The translations under genes and the position numbers were made by a program. Below, one piece after another: positions 25,501-33,895 of a stretch of 64,000 bases of DNA (position 1 is its first letter; every line of letters starts with the position of its first letter). The DNA lies in NCBI GenBank assembly GCA_030549495.1, contig JAUIRK010000099.1, positions 558,001 through 622,000 of the forward strand, given 5' to 3'. The stretch is from Nectonema munidae. Taxonomy: Eukaryota > Nematomorpha > Nectonematoida > Nectonematidae. The notes below the pieces were generated by a model, which was not told the origin of the DNA, did not search any database, and saw nothing but the letters and a program-made list of their open reading frames with translations.

Positions 25501-26955
25501 GACGACTCTTCACGAGAAGAAAGTAACTCCTTGTTTCATTCCAGCTTTATGCAAAATATAAACTTCCATTTTATTCTATCTCATCAATGGCAAACTATTT
25601 AATGCGGATTCGTAAACCTTGATACGGCCTGTAGCTGAAAATTATTCCTTGGTCTGAAGTTGTGTAGGAGTCGGTAAAGAGGAATATTTCAATTATCGAA
25701 GTTTTTTATGGTCTCGACTAGAGTTTCTGATTTCTCAATAAAATAATTTTCTAGAGAAATGAGAAATAAAATTAGAATTTTTGAGAAAATATAATAAAAG
25801 CTATGAACACAAGTATGCATCATAAAAGATAAATCTAATCTTTATTTAAATTACCCTTTCAAAAAAACTATAGTGTTCAATGAGTCTGTTTTTAAAGTCA
25901 CGAGTTTTGATATAAAAAATTAGATACAAATTGAACAATTTCTCTCTAATAGCTGATGTAAGAACATTTAAAATAGTTTCGAAGATTATGATACTTCAAA
26001 AGTTTCAATCATGCAAAAATTTTAAGTGATTTTTACTTTTGAATATAAAAAGAGTAATTGTCTCGAGAAACCTAAACACACTGTTTTGCATGTTGAAAGG
26101 GATACTTAAGTTGGATGAATGGAACAATCGCGTCAATTGCATTTGATTTTTGGTGCGATAAAATATTTGATTTTGTCCATTTATTTTCAATACTGTTTTA
26201 GGTTTAAATATTTTTGAATCTTATTTTTTTATGATAAGAAAGTCAAAATGCTCTTGAGCTCAAACTTGTATTTTTCATTTGAGTGGTTGTTGAAGCCGTG
26301 CTAAGGACGTGTTTCTCCCTAAATTGAGCAATGCCGGTGTTCCCTTAAACAGTTGTATGCGCGTGCAAAGAGTTTTGTTCTTACAGCATTTTGGGTTTTT
26401 GGGAGGCTGAGATGCGCATACTTTGAGAACACTCTTCATTGTGCGTGTCTGATTTTAGAAATGGGTAATAATGGGAACAGTGGCGGCTCAGGTGTAAACA
26501 ACGCCAACAGCAACAATGCTCGACACAACAATCGACTCCAGAGTCTGAAAGAGCGTCGCAAGATCACGATCATTGGCAGCCCGGAAGCTCAGTGGAGAGC
26601 CCAATTCCACATTTTCGAGAAGTTGCAAACAGAAGGATTTTCTGGGGCAGATGAAATCGCGCTCAGTTGTGAAATAGCGGTGCCGACTGATTTGGTCGGC
26701 CGAATCATTGGCAAAAGAGGTCAGACCGTGACCCAGCTGCAGAGACTGACCGGGGCCAGCATCGACATCGACCCCGAAGATTCCTCCGCTGAAACGACGA
26801 GCGTGAACATACACGGCTCCTTCTACTCCATACAGTCCGCTCAAAGACGCATCAGATCCATCATAGCAAGCACCCCATCCACACCCCCGCCCTCCAACAA
26901 AAAAATGTTCGCTCCAGCCAATCACCAAAGCTCTTCAGCTGCCGCCGTATCCTAA
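4365..26955 (+). CDS. Imp: IGF2BP/Imp-family mRNA-binding protein (2 RRM + 4 KH), nine coding exons
   Basis: Joining nine exons at GT-AG sites gives 2130 bases, one unbroken frame of 709 residues plus stop. RRM1 (about 7-75) has RNP2 IFLGNL and RNP1 RGYAFLEF. RRM2 is at about 82-155. The four KH loops are GKKG (246-249), GKEG (339-342), GRKG (517-520) and GKRG (629-632). Diagnostic matches to animal IGF2BPs include SGARIDVQR, GTSEACKLA, LKILTHNFLIGRLIGKEG and GSPEAQWRAQ. Proteins of this family bind target mRNAs in cytoplasmic granules and control their localisation, stability and translation. Vertebrate members are about 580 residues. The extra length lies in a Ser-rich linker before KH1, a Pro/Ser/Ala-rich linker before KH3, an Asn/Gly-rich KH3 loop and a low-complexity tail. 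All GxxG loops are intact, so RNA binding is probably retained. Introns 2, 3, 4, 5 and 7 exceed 1 kb. Confidence 0.94.
4635..4689 (+). CDS. Imp: Imp coding exon 2 (end of RRM1)
   Basis: This 55-base exon encodes GLLFMDSKIVAEFQNLKS, the last strands of RRM1. The acceptor is TTTTTTTAG and the donor AG|GTAACC. It is in frame with both neighbours. Confidence 0.87.
7268..7346. mobile_element. decayed short member of the TTAA MITE family
   Basis: CTAA replaces TTAA at both ends, flanking CCCATTAACCAAC and GGTCGTTAATCGG. An internal ACAGACAACGATATT stretch is related to the family's GCAGACGATAT motif. Confidence 0.5.
7841..7965 (+). mobile_element. tRNA-derived SINE, copy 1
   Basis: It starts GTGAGCAAGGTTGGTTAGA and continues through GGGTTTC, TTCGATACAAGCGGCGC and CATTGTGCCTT to GAAAACACC and a GGTACCTTTACC end. 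The same order of blocks occurs in reverse at 16796-16943 and 48853-48967. The second copy keeps a clear B box, and the B-box region here is decayed. Confidence 0.75.
8610..8829 (+). CDS. Imp: Imp coding exon 3 (RRM2)
   Basis: This encodes SVKVDISNAPLDM through DKHEMNGHVLQ, a full second RRM with RNP2 VDISNA and RNP1-like SCAYEVTF. The acceptor is TTTGATTTAG (phase 2 entry) and the donor CAA|GTATCT (phase 0). Confidence 0.9.
8830..10763 (+). other. Imp intron 3 (1.9 kb)
   Basis: It contains a GC-rich hairpin and a possible hAT-like element at 9643-10007. The remainder is AT-rich with no further structure that I can name. Confidence 0.6.
9643..10007 (+). mobile_element. possible non-autonomous hAT-like element
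   Basis: It begins CAGGGGCGCATACC, the style of many hAT termini, and may end CTCCGTCACTATCCTTG. The flanking 8-mers (CTGTGTAA and TCTGTGAG) match only partly. Just inside the left end is a strong hairpin, GGGGGAGGGGCGGGCG (9661-9676) against CGCCCCCCTCCCCC (9688-9701). No ORF is present. Confidence 0.35.
10764..11089 (+). CDS. Imp: Imp coding exon 4 (linker and first half of KH1)
   Basis: A Ser/Lys/Arg-rich linker of about 75 residues leads into FAFRISVPSEMVGAIIGKKG, the first half of KH1. The acceptor is CGTAG (phase 0) and the donor GCCAG|GTAGCC (phase 2). Confidence 0.92.
12911..13032. mobile_element. decayed TTAA MITE family member
   Basis: The order of blocks (CGAGGAC, CGCCTGCTTTCTTCTTCAATGG, GATT/GGTTTTCATTTCTTC, ACTGGTCTTCAAAGCGTTA) parallels the copy at 47538-47671. 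The termini are degraded. Confidence 0.5.
13069..13205. mobile_element. TTAA-flanked MITE, copy B
   Basis: TTAA on the left and TTGA on the right bound CCCGTTAACGACC and GGGCGTTAACGGG inverted ends. GCAGACGATTTT and AGACGATATC are inside. Confidence 0.82.
14018..14265 (+). repeat. left arm of a long inverted repeat
   Basis: About 248 bases are nearly identical to the reverse complement of 17513-17758. The match begins at AAATTTATAGATGTAAAAAT and ends at AAATGGGAAAAAATGGAA. The two arms enclose 3.25 kb. They may be the long termini of an otherwise unrecognised DNA transposon, or an inverted duplication. Confidence 0.9.
14970..15009 (+). other. cryptic or alternative 40-base exon candidate in Imp intron 4
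   Basis: A pyrimidine-rich acceptor (TTTCTTTTCTTTCAG) and a strong donor (CTG|GTAAGA) flank 40 bases. The segment is open when read from exon 4, but its length would shift exon 5 out of frame. It could therefore act as a poison exon, or be fortuitous. Confidence 0.25.
16796..16943 (-). mobile_element. tRNA-derived SINE, copy 2 (best preserved)
   Basis: Read on the minus strand it starts GGGCATGAGTAAGGTTGG, has a good B box GGTTCGATCCC about 45 bases on, then AAGCGGCGCAATTGTGCC, and ends GGTACCGTTACCTTT. It is the reference copy for the three seen here. Confidence 0.8.
17513..17758 (-). repeat. right arm of the long inverted repeat
   Basis: This is the reverse complement of 14018-14265 with only scattered differences. 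In a pre-mRNA the two arms would fold into a duplex of about 246 bp around a 3.25-kb loop. Confidence 0.9.
17985..19375 (+). pseudogene. piggyBac transposase relic in Imp intron 4
   Basis: The recognisable order is a Ser-rich amino end, RNKFQSFQKYLRFDDKSSR-like text near 18330-18385, TVDEQLFG near 18490, GKVGIKFRAICNN near 18545, a GINITTDSYFT stretch near 18690, and LRCFSTKC...AVFFYNLLDIVCLN in the last ORF (18910-19365). These correspond to the catalytic core and carboxyl end of piggyBac transposases. The relic is spread over all three frames with internal stops, so it is inactive. It lies in sense orientation within the host intron. Confidence 0.85.
19662..19840 (+). CDS. Imp: Imp coding exon 5 (second half of KH1)
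   Basis: AG from exon 4 plus A restores Arg, giving SGARIDVQRTDN. The exon then encodes NICIHGTSEACKLACSSIL, the end of KH1. I chose the donor CGGG|GTGCAA because it joins in frame to the exon 6 acceptor at 21089. An in-phase alternative donor lies nine bases upstream. Confidence 0.88.
19841..21088 (+). other. Imp intron 5 (1.25 kb)
   Basis: AT-rich. It contains an 85-codon minus-strand ORF (20526-20269) with no family resemblance. No repeat is recognised. Confidence 0.6.
21089..21203 (+). CDS. Imp: Imp coding exon 6 (first half of KH2)
   Basis: This encodes EVSLKILTHNFLIGRLIGKEG and NNVKKIMNDTKTRILVS, nearly the IGF2BP KH2 consensus. The donor is CCAG|GTACTC, phase 2. Confidence 0.93.
21350..21504 (+). 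CDS. Imp: Imp coding exon 7 (second half of KH2)
   Basis: After a 146-bp intron ending TCTCTCAAG, the exon encodes SIQDVDNFLMERTITIKG and AEEIIFEKLKSCFENDV, matching the ERTITVKG and KIRESYENDI region of vertebrate IGF2BPs. The donor is CCAG|GTTTTT. Reading on past it would give a different, stop-terminated tail. Confidence 0.9.
21505..25123 (+). other. Imp intron 7 (3.6 kb)
   Basis: It contains a minus-strand piggyBac relic (22736-24060). The parts at 21.7-22.7 kb and 24.1-25.1 kb show no gene. A short block at 21686-21722 recurs in part near 46550. Confidence 0.6.
22736..24060 (-). pseudogene. piggyBac transposase relic in Imp intron 7, antisense
   Basis: Reading down the minus strand: ELDILIGIIILSGYQHLP near 23850, IDEQMVPYCRKSC near 23640, RFGYKNCVLATSTGF near 23570, NILAIKMGDNKDVKLATNF near 23240, GGDILDQVIAEYRT near 23080, and a Cys/Arg-rich tail at 22933-22736. 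These are the conserved blocks of piggyBac transposases in the right order, including a DEQM block and a GGxDxxDQ-like block. They are spread over several frames with stops, so the gene is dead. It resembles the relic at 59.6-61.7 kb more than the one at 18-19.4 kb. Confidence 0.86.
25124..25522 (+). CDS. Imp: Imp coding exon 8 (linker and first half of KH3)
   Basis: A linker rich in Asn, Pro, Ser and Ala (about residues 412-500) leads into ETVVLFVPCGSIGAIIGRKG, the first half of KH3. The acceptor is TTGTTTTTAAG and the donor GAAA|GTAACT, phase 1. Base composition is visibly less AT-rich than the flanking introns, as expected for a real exon. Confidence 0.93.
25523..26458 (+). other. Imp intron 8 (0.9 kb)
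   Basis: AT-rich with no repeat or coding signal recognised. It interrupts the KH3 variable loop. Confidence 0.6.
26459..26955 (+). CDS. Imp: Imp coding exon 9 (end of KH3, KH4, C-terminus)
   Basis: The exon starts with an Asn/Gly/Ser-rich stretch (about residues 546-570). It then encodes RRKITIIGSPEAQWRAQ (end of KH3), EIAVPTDLVGRIIGKRG (KH4), NIHGSFYSIQSAQRRIRSII, and a Ser/Pro/Ala-rich tail ending AAAVS at TAA 26953-26955. The acceptor is CTGATTTTAG. Confidence 0.95.
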
Positions 26956-27575
26956 TCCAATCCCATCCCATCTCCTCTCACTTTATATTTATCATGATTC
27001 TTCAATGACACTTCTGCTTCTTCACCTTTCAGCCAACCACAACACAATATCGATATAGGACAAGAAGTCATATTTTCACTCATTTTTCTTGCTCTTTCAG
27101 GCACGCCCACCCATGTGCTAGCGAACTCGCATCATCTCATCTCAGCATAACGGCAGCTTTTCATCACCCATTTATTACTTATCTTTGTTTGGGTATTTTT
27201 CTTCTAATTTTGTGCCCACTAAAAATCGAGCCATACTTTTCGTCTCTTGAACAACAACAACAATAATAATAATCAAAAAACTAAATACATGCGTAAAATT
27301 GTTTTGATGTTTTTTCCTTAAAATGTTTTTCCTTCCCTTTTTAACTTTATTACAAATATTGACGTGAGAAGAGAACACGTTTAAAGACAGCAGCAAAATG
27401 ACAGACAAACTCAACTGAAAATCCTTCCGGCCTTCAAGTAAACTCAAATCCATCATCATTTTTGTCTTAGCTTTCCCATTTGTCGACTTTTTCATATCTC
27501 CTCGATATTTCTTAGCAACCCCTTGGTACTTCTTTCATTCATTTTCAATAAATGCTGTGTTATGTTTTTAATATT
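26956..27575 (+). other. Imp: Imp 3' UTR
   Basis: About 600 bases run from the stop codon to the AATAAA at 27547. They are rich in CA, CAT and pyrimidines and contain a (CAA)n/(TAA)n run near 27252-27273. The extent depends on use of that signal; alternative longer ends are possible. Confidence 0.6.
27547..27552 (+). terminator. polyadenylation signal AATAAA for Imp
   Basis: AATAAA is followed after about ten bases by a TG/T-rich stretch (TGCTGTGTTATGTTTTT), the usual arrangement for cleavage and polyadenylation. Confidence 0.6.
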
Positions 27576-28689
27576 CATTACCGTGTAGATCCCAGATGTT
27601 TGGCATTTGTTTTTAAAATAATAACTATTCAAAATTAGGTGTTTAGTCCTTCAAAGTTCGAAAATATATTTCGAAGACAGAGTATTTATCCATTACTTTA
27701 AATTTTCTAGATTATTCCTGTTCTGACACACAATTGACTGACAGCTTTATCGCAAGTTTCACACAACAATACTACTTTTTAATAAAAACCTAACCTATAA
27801 AGATGAAACTTCTAACTTTTTTTTCAATGTCATTATTTTCATCAAAATTTTAACGTTCAATTTTTTCAAGCAATTGAATTTTAAAAAATTGATAATAAAT
27901 AAGCAATAACAGCTTTTACTAAAGAATTCTGACAGGTTGTCTGAAAGTCCGGTGTAGCGGCAACTTTGATCATTTCACGGTCTGTTTTATTTATTTAATT
28001 CTATTGGTCAGTATTTGGGGAAATCACATCCGAACCCTTTTTCTAGAAGTGGGAGTGACAATATTTTAATGAAAAAATCACGCATCTTGTCAAATTCACA
28101 CCTCTAGACTTACGTGATTATATAATTACAAAGAATATTACATAAAGGCTGTATAATTAAAACTGTCTATTAGAAATATGAACGCTTTAAAGTGTCTCTA
28201 ATTGATATTGACGACACAAAAAAAATGGCTACGCCATTGCATAATGTGTCTATCATTTGTAAAGCAATGTTGTAATGAACCGCGTAAAGCATTAAAAAAG
28301 GTTACAAAAGACAACAAATAAAATTTGTAAAAGAAGCAAACACTCATTGAAAACGATAAATATCTGTGCACTTTCATATCAGTGATTCAAAACTTTTATT
28401 GCATATTTCATTTAGAATTTTTCTTGAAACGGGTGTATTTAAAAAATTTATAACCTTAGGCGCCCATATGATATAGTAAAATGGTAAAATAACAATTTAA
28501 GAACTGAGCAATATGTTCTTTAAATTTAGCAAAAAATATATTGATTTAAAGTCATTAGCATATCAAAACTTAATTTTGAGATAAATTTATATAAATAACT
28601 GTAAAAAAATGTACCATGAATAAACTATTGTAAATTGCTAAACTTCTTTAAAAAAATTTTTAACTTGAAACGATAAATATAAATCAGAA

Positions 28690-29450
28690 GTAACTTCATT
28701 CTTCAAAATAAGAACTCATTTATGAAAGTTAAGACGTCAGAAAAAAAAGTAACCATTTTGGTTGGAATAGGCTGAACCGTTGTTTGAATATCTAAATTTT
28801 TTGCGTCAATGATAATGGCCAACGAGTGAATAATTTTATCTCCGCCGGAAGCATAAAAGCTGTGGTTTACGTACCTCTGATTTGAGATATATAACACTGT
28901 TTAATTTAACATATAAACAAACACCCATAACAATGTTGTTTAAAAAATAGTCTATGCCGTCTCTAGCATTTTTATTGGCAAGTTGGTGCATATTTCTCAA
29001 ATGAATTAAGGTGGTTGGCGAAGTTTCGAATTTCTTTGAGCCAAACAATCAATTGTTCCACGTTAAAAATAGCACCTTTTTCACAAATTTTATTTTGGGA
29101 TGTTGGTGCCTAAGTTCTTGTTAATCCTGATGGACGCCAAGTGCATTTGCTTCTGAAAACAACCGGATGTGTGAGACATTCAAAATTGTTTTTTGTCCCC
29201 ATGGCCAATTCCATCAGAAGTTTTCACTTTTTGAATTCTGTGATGAGTTAACCAGCTAAATGATACAAAGAAGTCAGATTCCTCACAATGCAAAATCTTG
29301 ATAAATTTTTGTGCGCAATATCGATAGCAGTTGTTCCGTTCGCTCTTTCCTGAATAAACGTGTTTTTTCCTGTCAAAGACTGTCCATTCTTCCAGAGTTA
29401 ATTCGGAAATGTCGTTGTCACGCGTGACTTTTGCTCTCGTTTCTCCTTTT
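28690..29450 (-). pseudogene. decayed protein-coding stretch of unknown origin
   Basis: One minus-strand frame reads protein-like text at the upstream end (SELTLEEWTVFDRKKHVYSG near 29400), then breaks. A later stretch (28897-28703) reads SFYASGGDKIIHSLAIIIDA. A second frame in between (29048-28836) also has balanced composition. This suggests an old transposon ORF or retrocopy; I do not recognise the family. Confidence 0.35.
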
Positions 29451-29927
29451 TAATGTACCGTGATTGAAATCCTATCGAATTTCGATATTTATAGCAATTT
29501 AATTTTTTTTCGTACATAATTTTGAAACTAAACTTCAAAATATATTATAATTTCACATTTTTTGCATAATAAACCAACTTTTAGTGATTATTATTCACCT
29601 GTCAGTAAATTAGCCAACACTTTTCCTCATTATTATATATCCATACACAGCAAATCGAACATGCTCTGAAGACATTTTTGTCACTAGATTAAAATTGCCG
29701 TTAGATATTTTTCATCATTTTTGAACACTTTTCTTCCAACTTAGCAAATCGGCAATTTTCTATTTCATCATGAATCTATTTTTTCAAAATATACACATGT
29801 AATAAACACTACATTTCAATGTCGTTAAATAGTAATATACTTAGTTAATTCGACACTGCATATTTAATCCAAGTAAATAAGCATTTTAACCCATTTCATA
29901 AATATTTTATCCCAGTAAATAAGCATT

Positions 29928-30064
29928 TTAACCCATTTACGACCAATGTTCCTATTTTGGAACATAAGTTATTTCATCTTCGTCTGCTTTTTTCAATGAC
30001 TTTGAATATAAATCGTCTGCGTTTTTTAGATATCGTCTGCTTTGCTTGGTCTTAAATGGGTTAA
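29928..30064. mobile_element. TTAA-flanked MITE, copy C
   Basis: Perfect TTAA at both ends, with CCCATTTACGACC and TTAAATGGG termini. TCGTCTGC occurs at 29980, 30013 and 30033. Orientation is opposite to copy A. Just to the left, a 26-bp stretch (AAGCATTTTAACCC...) is duplicated in the host flank. Confidence 0.9.
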
Positions 30065-30414
30065 ACCATTTCATAAATAGGATGGAATCAAATTTCTACC
30101 CAAAGCGATCAGATCATGTTTGCTAACAGCTCATAAAAATTTTTAAAGAACAGCCATCTGTCAGAGTTATGTAACTCAAAAAAATACGATTATTTTTCTA
30201 GCGAATTGATTGAACTAATGAGATAAGTTACATACTTCTTTCTTCAAAAGATTACTATTATATTGACAATATGAAAACACGAGTTACTATTCCTCCTCAT
30301 GTCATGTGCCTTTAATTCCTTACTTCTCTGATGCTCAAATATTTGTACTATGATAAATAACGATTGTGAGAAAAAAACATTCATTCTTATCCTTACACCA
30401 CGGTCACACCCCAC

Positions 30415-31133
30415 ATACAATCATCATCATCCATTTTGCCTTCTAGGCCTGGTTATTGTTCCCAAAGAGTCGGGGCCAACCAGTTTCCTGCAACAACTAC
30501 GCCATTTCATTCTTCAACATCACTTCTCACAAGCTTTTTTTCATATCTTCAAGCCTCTTCATCTTTCCATCAATCAATTCATCTATTCTCTTCTAAATGC
30601 ACTTCTATATCCTCAATTCCAATTTCTTTCTCAACACATCGTTGGCAATCCTATCTTTCAGCGTCTTCATCCTAATCATTCTCATCTCAGTTGTTTGTAG
30701 CCTTCTCGTGTCAGCCTTCTTCATCACCCAGCATTCAGAACCGTAACAAATCGTACTTCTAACGCAAACTTTATACAGTCTTGCTTTTAGTTCGTTAGAT
30801 AAAAATTTCCACACAGTAAGCCCGATAATTCCTTGAACTTTTTCCAAATTAGGCGTATTCGCGCTCTTACGCTACTAGAAACATCACTGTTGCAATTGAT
30901 CATATCGCCCAAATAACATAAATCAACAACATCGAACGTATCATCTCCTAATTTGACTTTTTCAACAAGAGTACTTACGCTGTCTCCATGTTTGCACTTT
31001 CTACAAACAAAGCCACTCACTGCAGAAAGAGAGCCCTTTATAGAGGAACATCTTTTGTGAACCCACTTATTACAAGTCGTACATAAAATGTGGTTTCTCA
31101 TTACCCTCAGTCCACATAATGAACAGGGCTCGA
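30415..31133 (-). mobile_element. LINE relic, zinc-knuckle and C-terminal part of reverse transcriptase
   Basis: The minus strand at 31101-30787 encodes ILCTTCNKWVHKRCSSIKG and VCRKCKHGD, then CYLGDMI and VRARIRLIWKKFKEL. A second overlapping ORF (30847-30605) continues with KARLYKVCVRSTICYGSECW and TEMRMIR. This order (Cys-rich CxxCxKWVHKRC, YLGD, VRxSxxxYGSExW) is a familiar LINE carboxyl half. It ends near 30420 in a GAT-repeat tail. The upstream reverse-transcriptase part of what looks like the same element lies at 35425-35545, so the LINE is interrupted by about 4.3 kb. Confidence 0.85.
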
Positions 31134-31170
31134 AAATATCAAAAATTTTAAATTATATACAATAAATAAT

Positions 31171-31275
31171 ATCAGAGGTCTGGCAAGACCTCCGGGGAGA
31201 CAACTCGCCAAACTTGTCAGCCTTATCAGAGGTCTGGCAAGACCTCCGGGGAGACAACTTGCCAGCCTTATTATA
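31171..31275 (+). repeat. 54-bp tandem duplication with internal palindrome
   Basis: Two copies, starting at 31171 and 31225, of a unit containing GAGGTCTGGCAAGACCTC, itself a perfect stem with a short loop, followed by CGGGGAGACAACT. The GC content stands out from the surroundings. Confidence 0.9.
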
Positions 31276-32040
31276 TATTTAAATGTGTAAATCGTAAAAT
31301 GCATAAAAAATATACTTAAAATAAAAATTTTCAAAAAATATTTTACATACATATTGAAAGCCACATTTCAAAAATTCTACCTAAAGGTTCAAAAAATTTA
31401 ACTTTTAAATTGCAGTTTTATTTCATAAAAACTATATGATTGGTTGAAATATGTAATCTATTATATAATAATATTAACTCAAGTATAGCGAATCATATAT
31501 ATATATAGGTAGGTATATTTCACTTTTTTGCGAACTTTTTTTTGCGTAACTTTTCCCACACTTTTACACTTTGAAGCGCAAAAGTTTTGCGATGAAGGCG
31601 AATTTTTCCCTTTTTTTTTCACGTATCTACCTTATTTTGGATTGTGCGTGATGCTGACATGATCCCAAATTCTCCGCAATCGCCCGAGGCAGAGATGCAA
31701 ATTTTGGCTTTTTTGGGCTTAGGATAATTTTTTTTTAAAATTCACACTAATCACATTAAACTAAACATTTTTATGAATAATAATTGCCCAAAAAATTTCT
31801 CTTTTTTATTTTCATTTTTTCGCGATGCGCTCTCAAAAATCATAATTTTTCACATTTTTAATCAAATTTTACTCATGCAAGTAAACATTTTTTTTTTATA
31901 TTTTCATCATGAGATGCAGATTGAGTCATGCTTTATTCTAATATTTGAAATTTTTGAAAAATCTCTATTTTTCATATATTTTTTTCATTTTTTACACAAT
32001 TTGTCCAAAAAAATTATGCTTAAAATCACCGCATTTTTTG

Positions 32041-32615
32041 CTTGAAACAAAATGTTATGCGAAAACATTTTAAACCATGCGCATCTTAAAGAGCATCCTT
32101 TTACCTACATTTTTCAATTATTTTTAGTTTTCAAAAAATTCAAAATTTTTTTTTATAACCCCTTGAACATCATGCACATTTTTGCCATTTTTCACTATAT
32201 TTTATCGTGTAAAATGAAGATTAAATTTTTTTTTTCAATTTTTTTTCCACATTCATAAAATATAACTGATATTTAAACACATTATGGTGAAAAAAATTTT
32301 TGGATTTTTTAAAAAAAAATTTTTTGTCTTAATTTCCAAAATTTAACTTTGCAACAAAACTTTATGCGAGAAATTTTTTAAAAATCATTTTAAACCATGC
32401 CTATCTTAAAAAACATCTTTTTACCTACATTTTTGAATTATTTTTAGTTTTTAAAAAATTCAAAATTTTTTTTTATAGTACCTTGAACATGATGCACAAT
32501 TTCGCCATTTTTCACTATATTTTAGCGTGTAAAATGAAGAATAAAATTATTTTTTCAATTTTTTTTGCACATTCATAATATATAATTGATATTTAAACAT
32601 ACTACGGTGGAAAAA
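32041..32615 (+). repeat. two direct repeats of about 300 bp
   Basis: The block starting near 32050 (AATGTTATGCGAAAACATTTT) recurs, diverged, from about 32354, and the two remain alignable to 32285 and 32606. Shared anchors are AAACCATGC, TTTTACCTACATTTTT, CTTGAACAT, and TTTTTCACTATATTTTA. The ORFs here (31773-32045, 32052-32258) are AT-rich background. Confidence 0.8.
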
Positions 32616-32894
32616 TTAAGAAAAATTGTAGGTACCTTTACAAAATTTTCGAAAAATTTTAAACTTAACCAATTTTCTATTTTATTATTTCATTTTAAAG
32701 CAAATTTTATACTGATTACGAAAATGTAAAAATATTTTAAATTAAACATTTTTTAAATACTTTTTTTTACCTTTGAACTTGAAAAAATGGCAAAAAATTC
32801 AATTTTGACCTAAAAAAATTAAAAAATCATTCGATTCATTTCAAACAAATTACATATTATTATTTAGTTTATAAATTTTATTTTTTTAAACTCT

Positions 32895-33895
32895 ATTACC
32901 TAGAATCACGCGGTGCCAACAATGATCTATCACAGGGCCTAGGATCACGCGATAACTGGACCTAGAATCACGCGGTACCAATGATCTTTCACAGGACCTA
33001 GGATCACGCGGTAACTGGACCTAGGATCACGCGGTACCAATGATCTTTAACTGGACCTAGGATCACGCGGTACCAATGATCTTTAAATGGACCTAAAATT
33101 ACGCGGTACCAATGATCTTTCACAGGACCTAGGATCACGCGGTACCAATGATCTTTAACTGGACCTAGAATCACGCAGTACCAATGATCTTTCACAGGAC
33201 CTAGGATCACGCGGTACTAATGATCTTTAACTGGACCTAGAATCACGCGGTACCACAATGATCTTTCACAGGACCTAGAATCACGCGGTACCAACAATGA
33301 TCTTTAACTGGACCAAGGATCACGCGGTACCAATGATCTTTAACTGGACCTAGAATCACGCGGTACCAATGATCTTTAACTGGACCTAGAATCACGCGGT
33401 ACCAATGATCTTTAACTGGACCTATGAATCACAGTACCAATGATCTTTCACAGGACCTAGGATCACGCGGTACCAATGATCTTTCACACGTCCTAGAATC
33501 ACGCGGTACCAATGATCTTTAACTGGACCTAGAATCACGCGGTACCAATGATCTTTAACTGGACCTAGAATCACGCGGTACCAATGATCTTTAACTGGAC
33601 CTATGAATCACAGTACCAATGATCTTTCACAGGACCTAGGATCACGCGGTACCAATGATCTTTCACACGTCCTAGAATCACGCGGTACCAATGATCTTTA
33701 ACTGGACCTATGAATCACAGTACCAATGATCTTTCACAGGACCTGGGATCACGCGGTATCAATGATCTTTCACAGGACCTAGGATCACGCGGTACCAATG
33801 ATCTTTCACACGTCCTAGAATCACGCGGTACCAATGATCTGTCACATGTCCTAGGATCACGCGGTACCAATGATCTGTCACACGTCCTAGATTAA
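32895..33895 (+). repeat. 36-bp minisatellite, about 28 units
   Basis: The unit is GGACCTAGAATCACGCGGTACCAATGATCTTT plus AACT or CACA variants. Because 36 is divisible by three, the array gives spurious 12-residue repeat ORFs on both strands. Larger blocks have been copied: a variant unit with CTATGAATCACAG recurs at 33418, 33597 and 33704. Confidence 0.97.

Larger units (their letters stand above)
27576..30414. other. AT-rich intergenic DNA
   Basis: It contains a decayed coding-like stretch (28690-29450, minus) and one MITE (29928-30064). Nothing else was recognised. Confidence 0.5.

Noticed and set aside
26488-26928. minus-strand ORF of 146 codons
   Set aside because: It is a shadow of Imp exon 9 (KH3/KH4).
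30350-30700. plus-strand ORFs of 116 and 79 codons
   Set aside because: They lie opposite the LINE carboxyl end and tail; composition is Ser/His/Phe-rich as expected of an antisense reading.
31773-32258. two AT-rich ORFs of 90 and 68 codons
   Set aside because: They are Phe/Ile/Lys-dominated and lie in and next to the ~300-bp direct repeats; there is no sign of coding selection.
33004-33895. ORFs encoding perfect 12-residue repeats on both strands
   Set aside because: The repeat unit is 36 bp, so any stop-free frame stays open. Both strands being open shows this is an artefact of the minisatellite.
32895-33895. CRISPR-like array
   Set aside because: The units are contiguous with no unique spacers, and the DNA is eukaryotic. 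It is a minisatellite.
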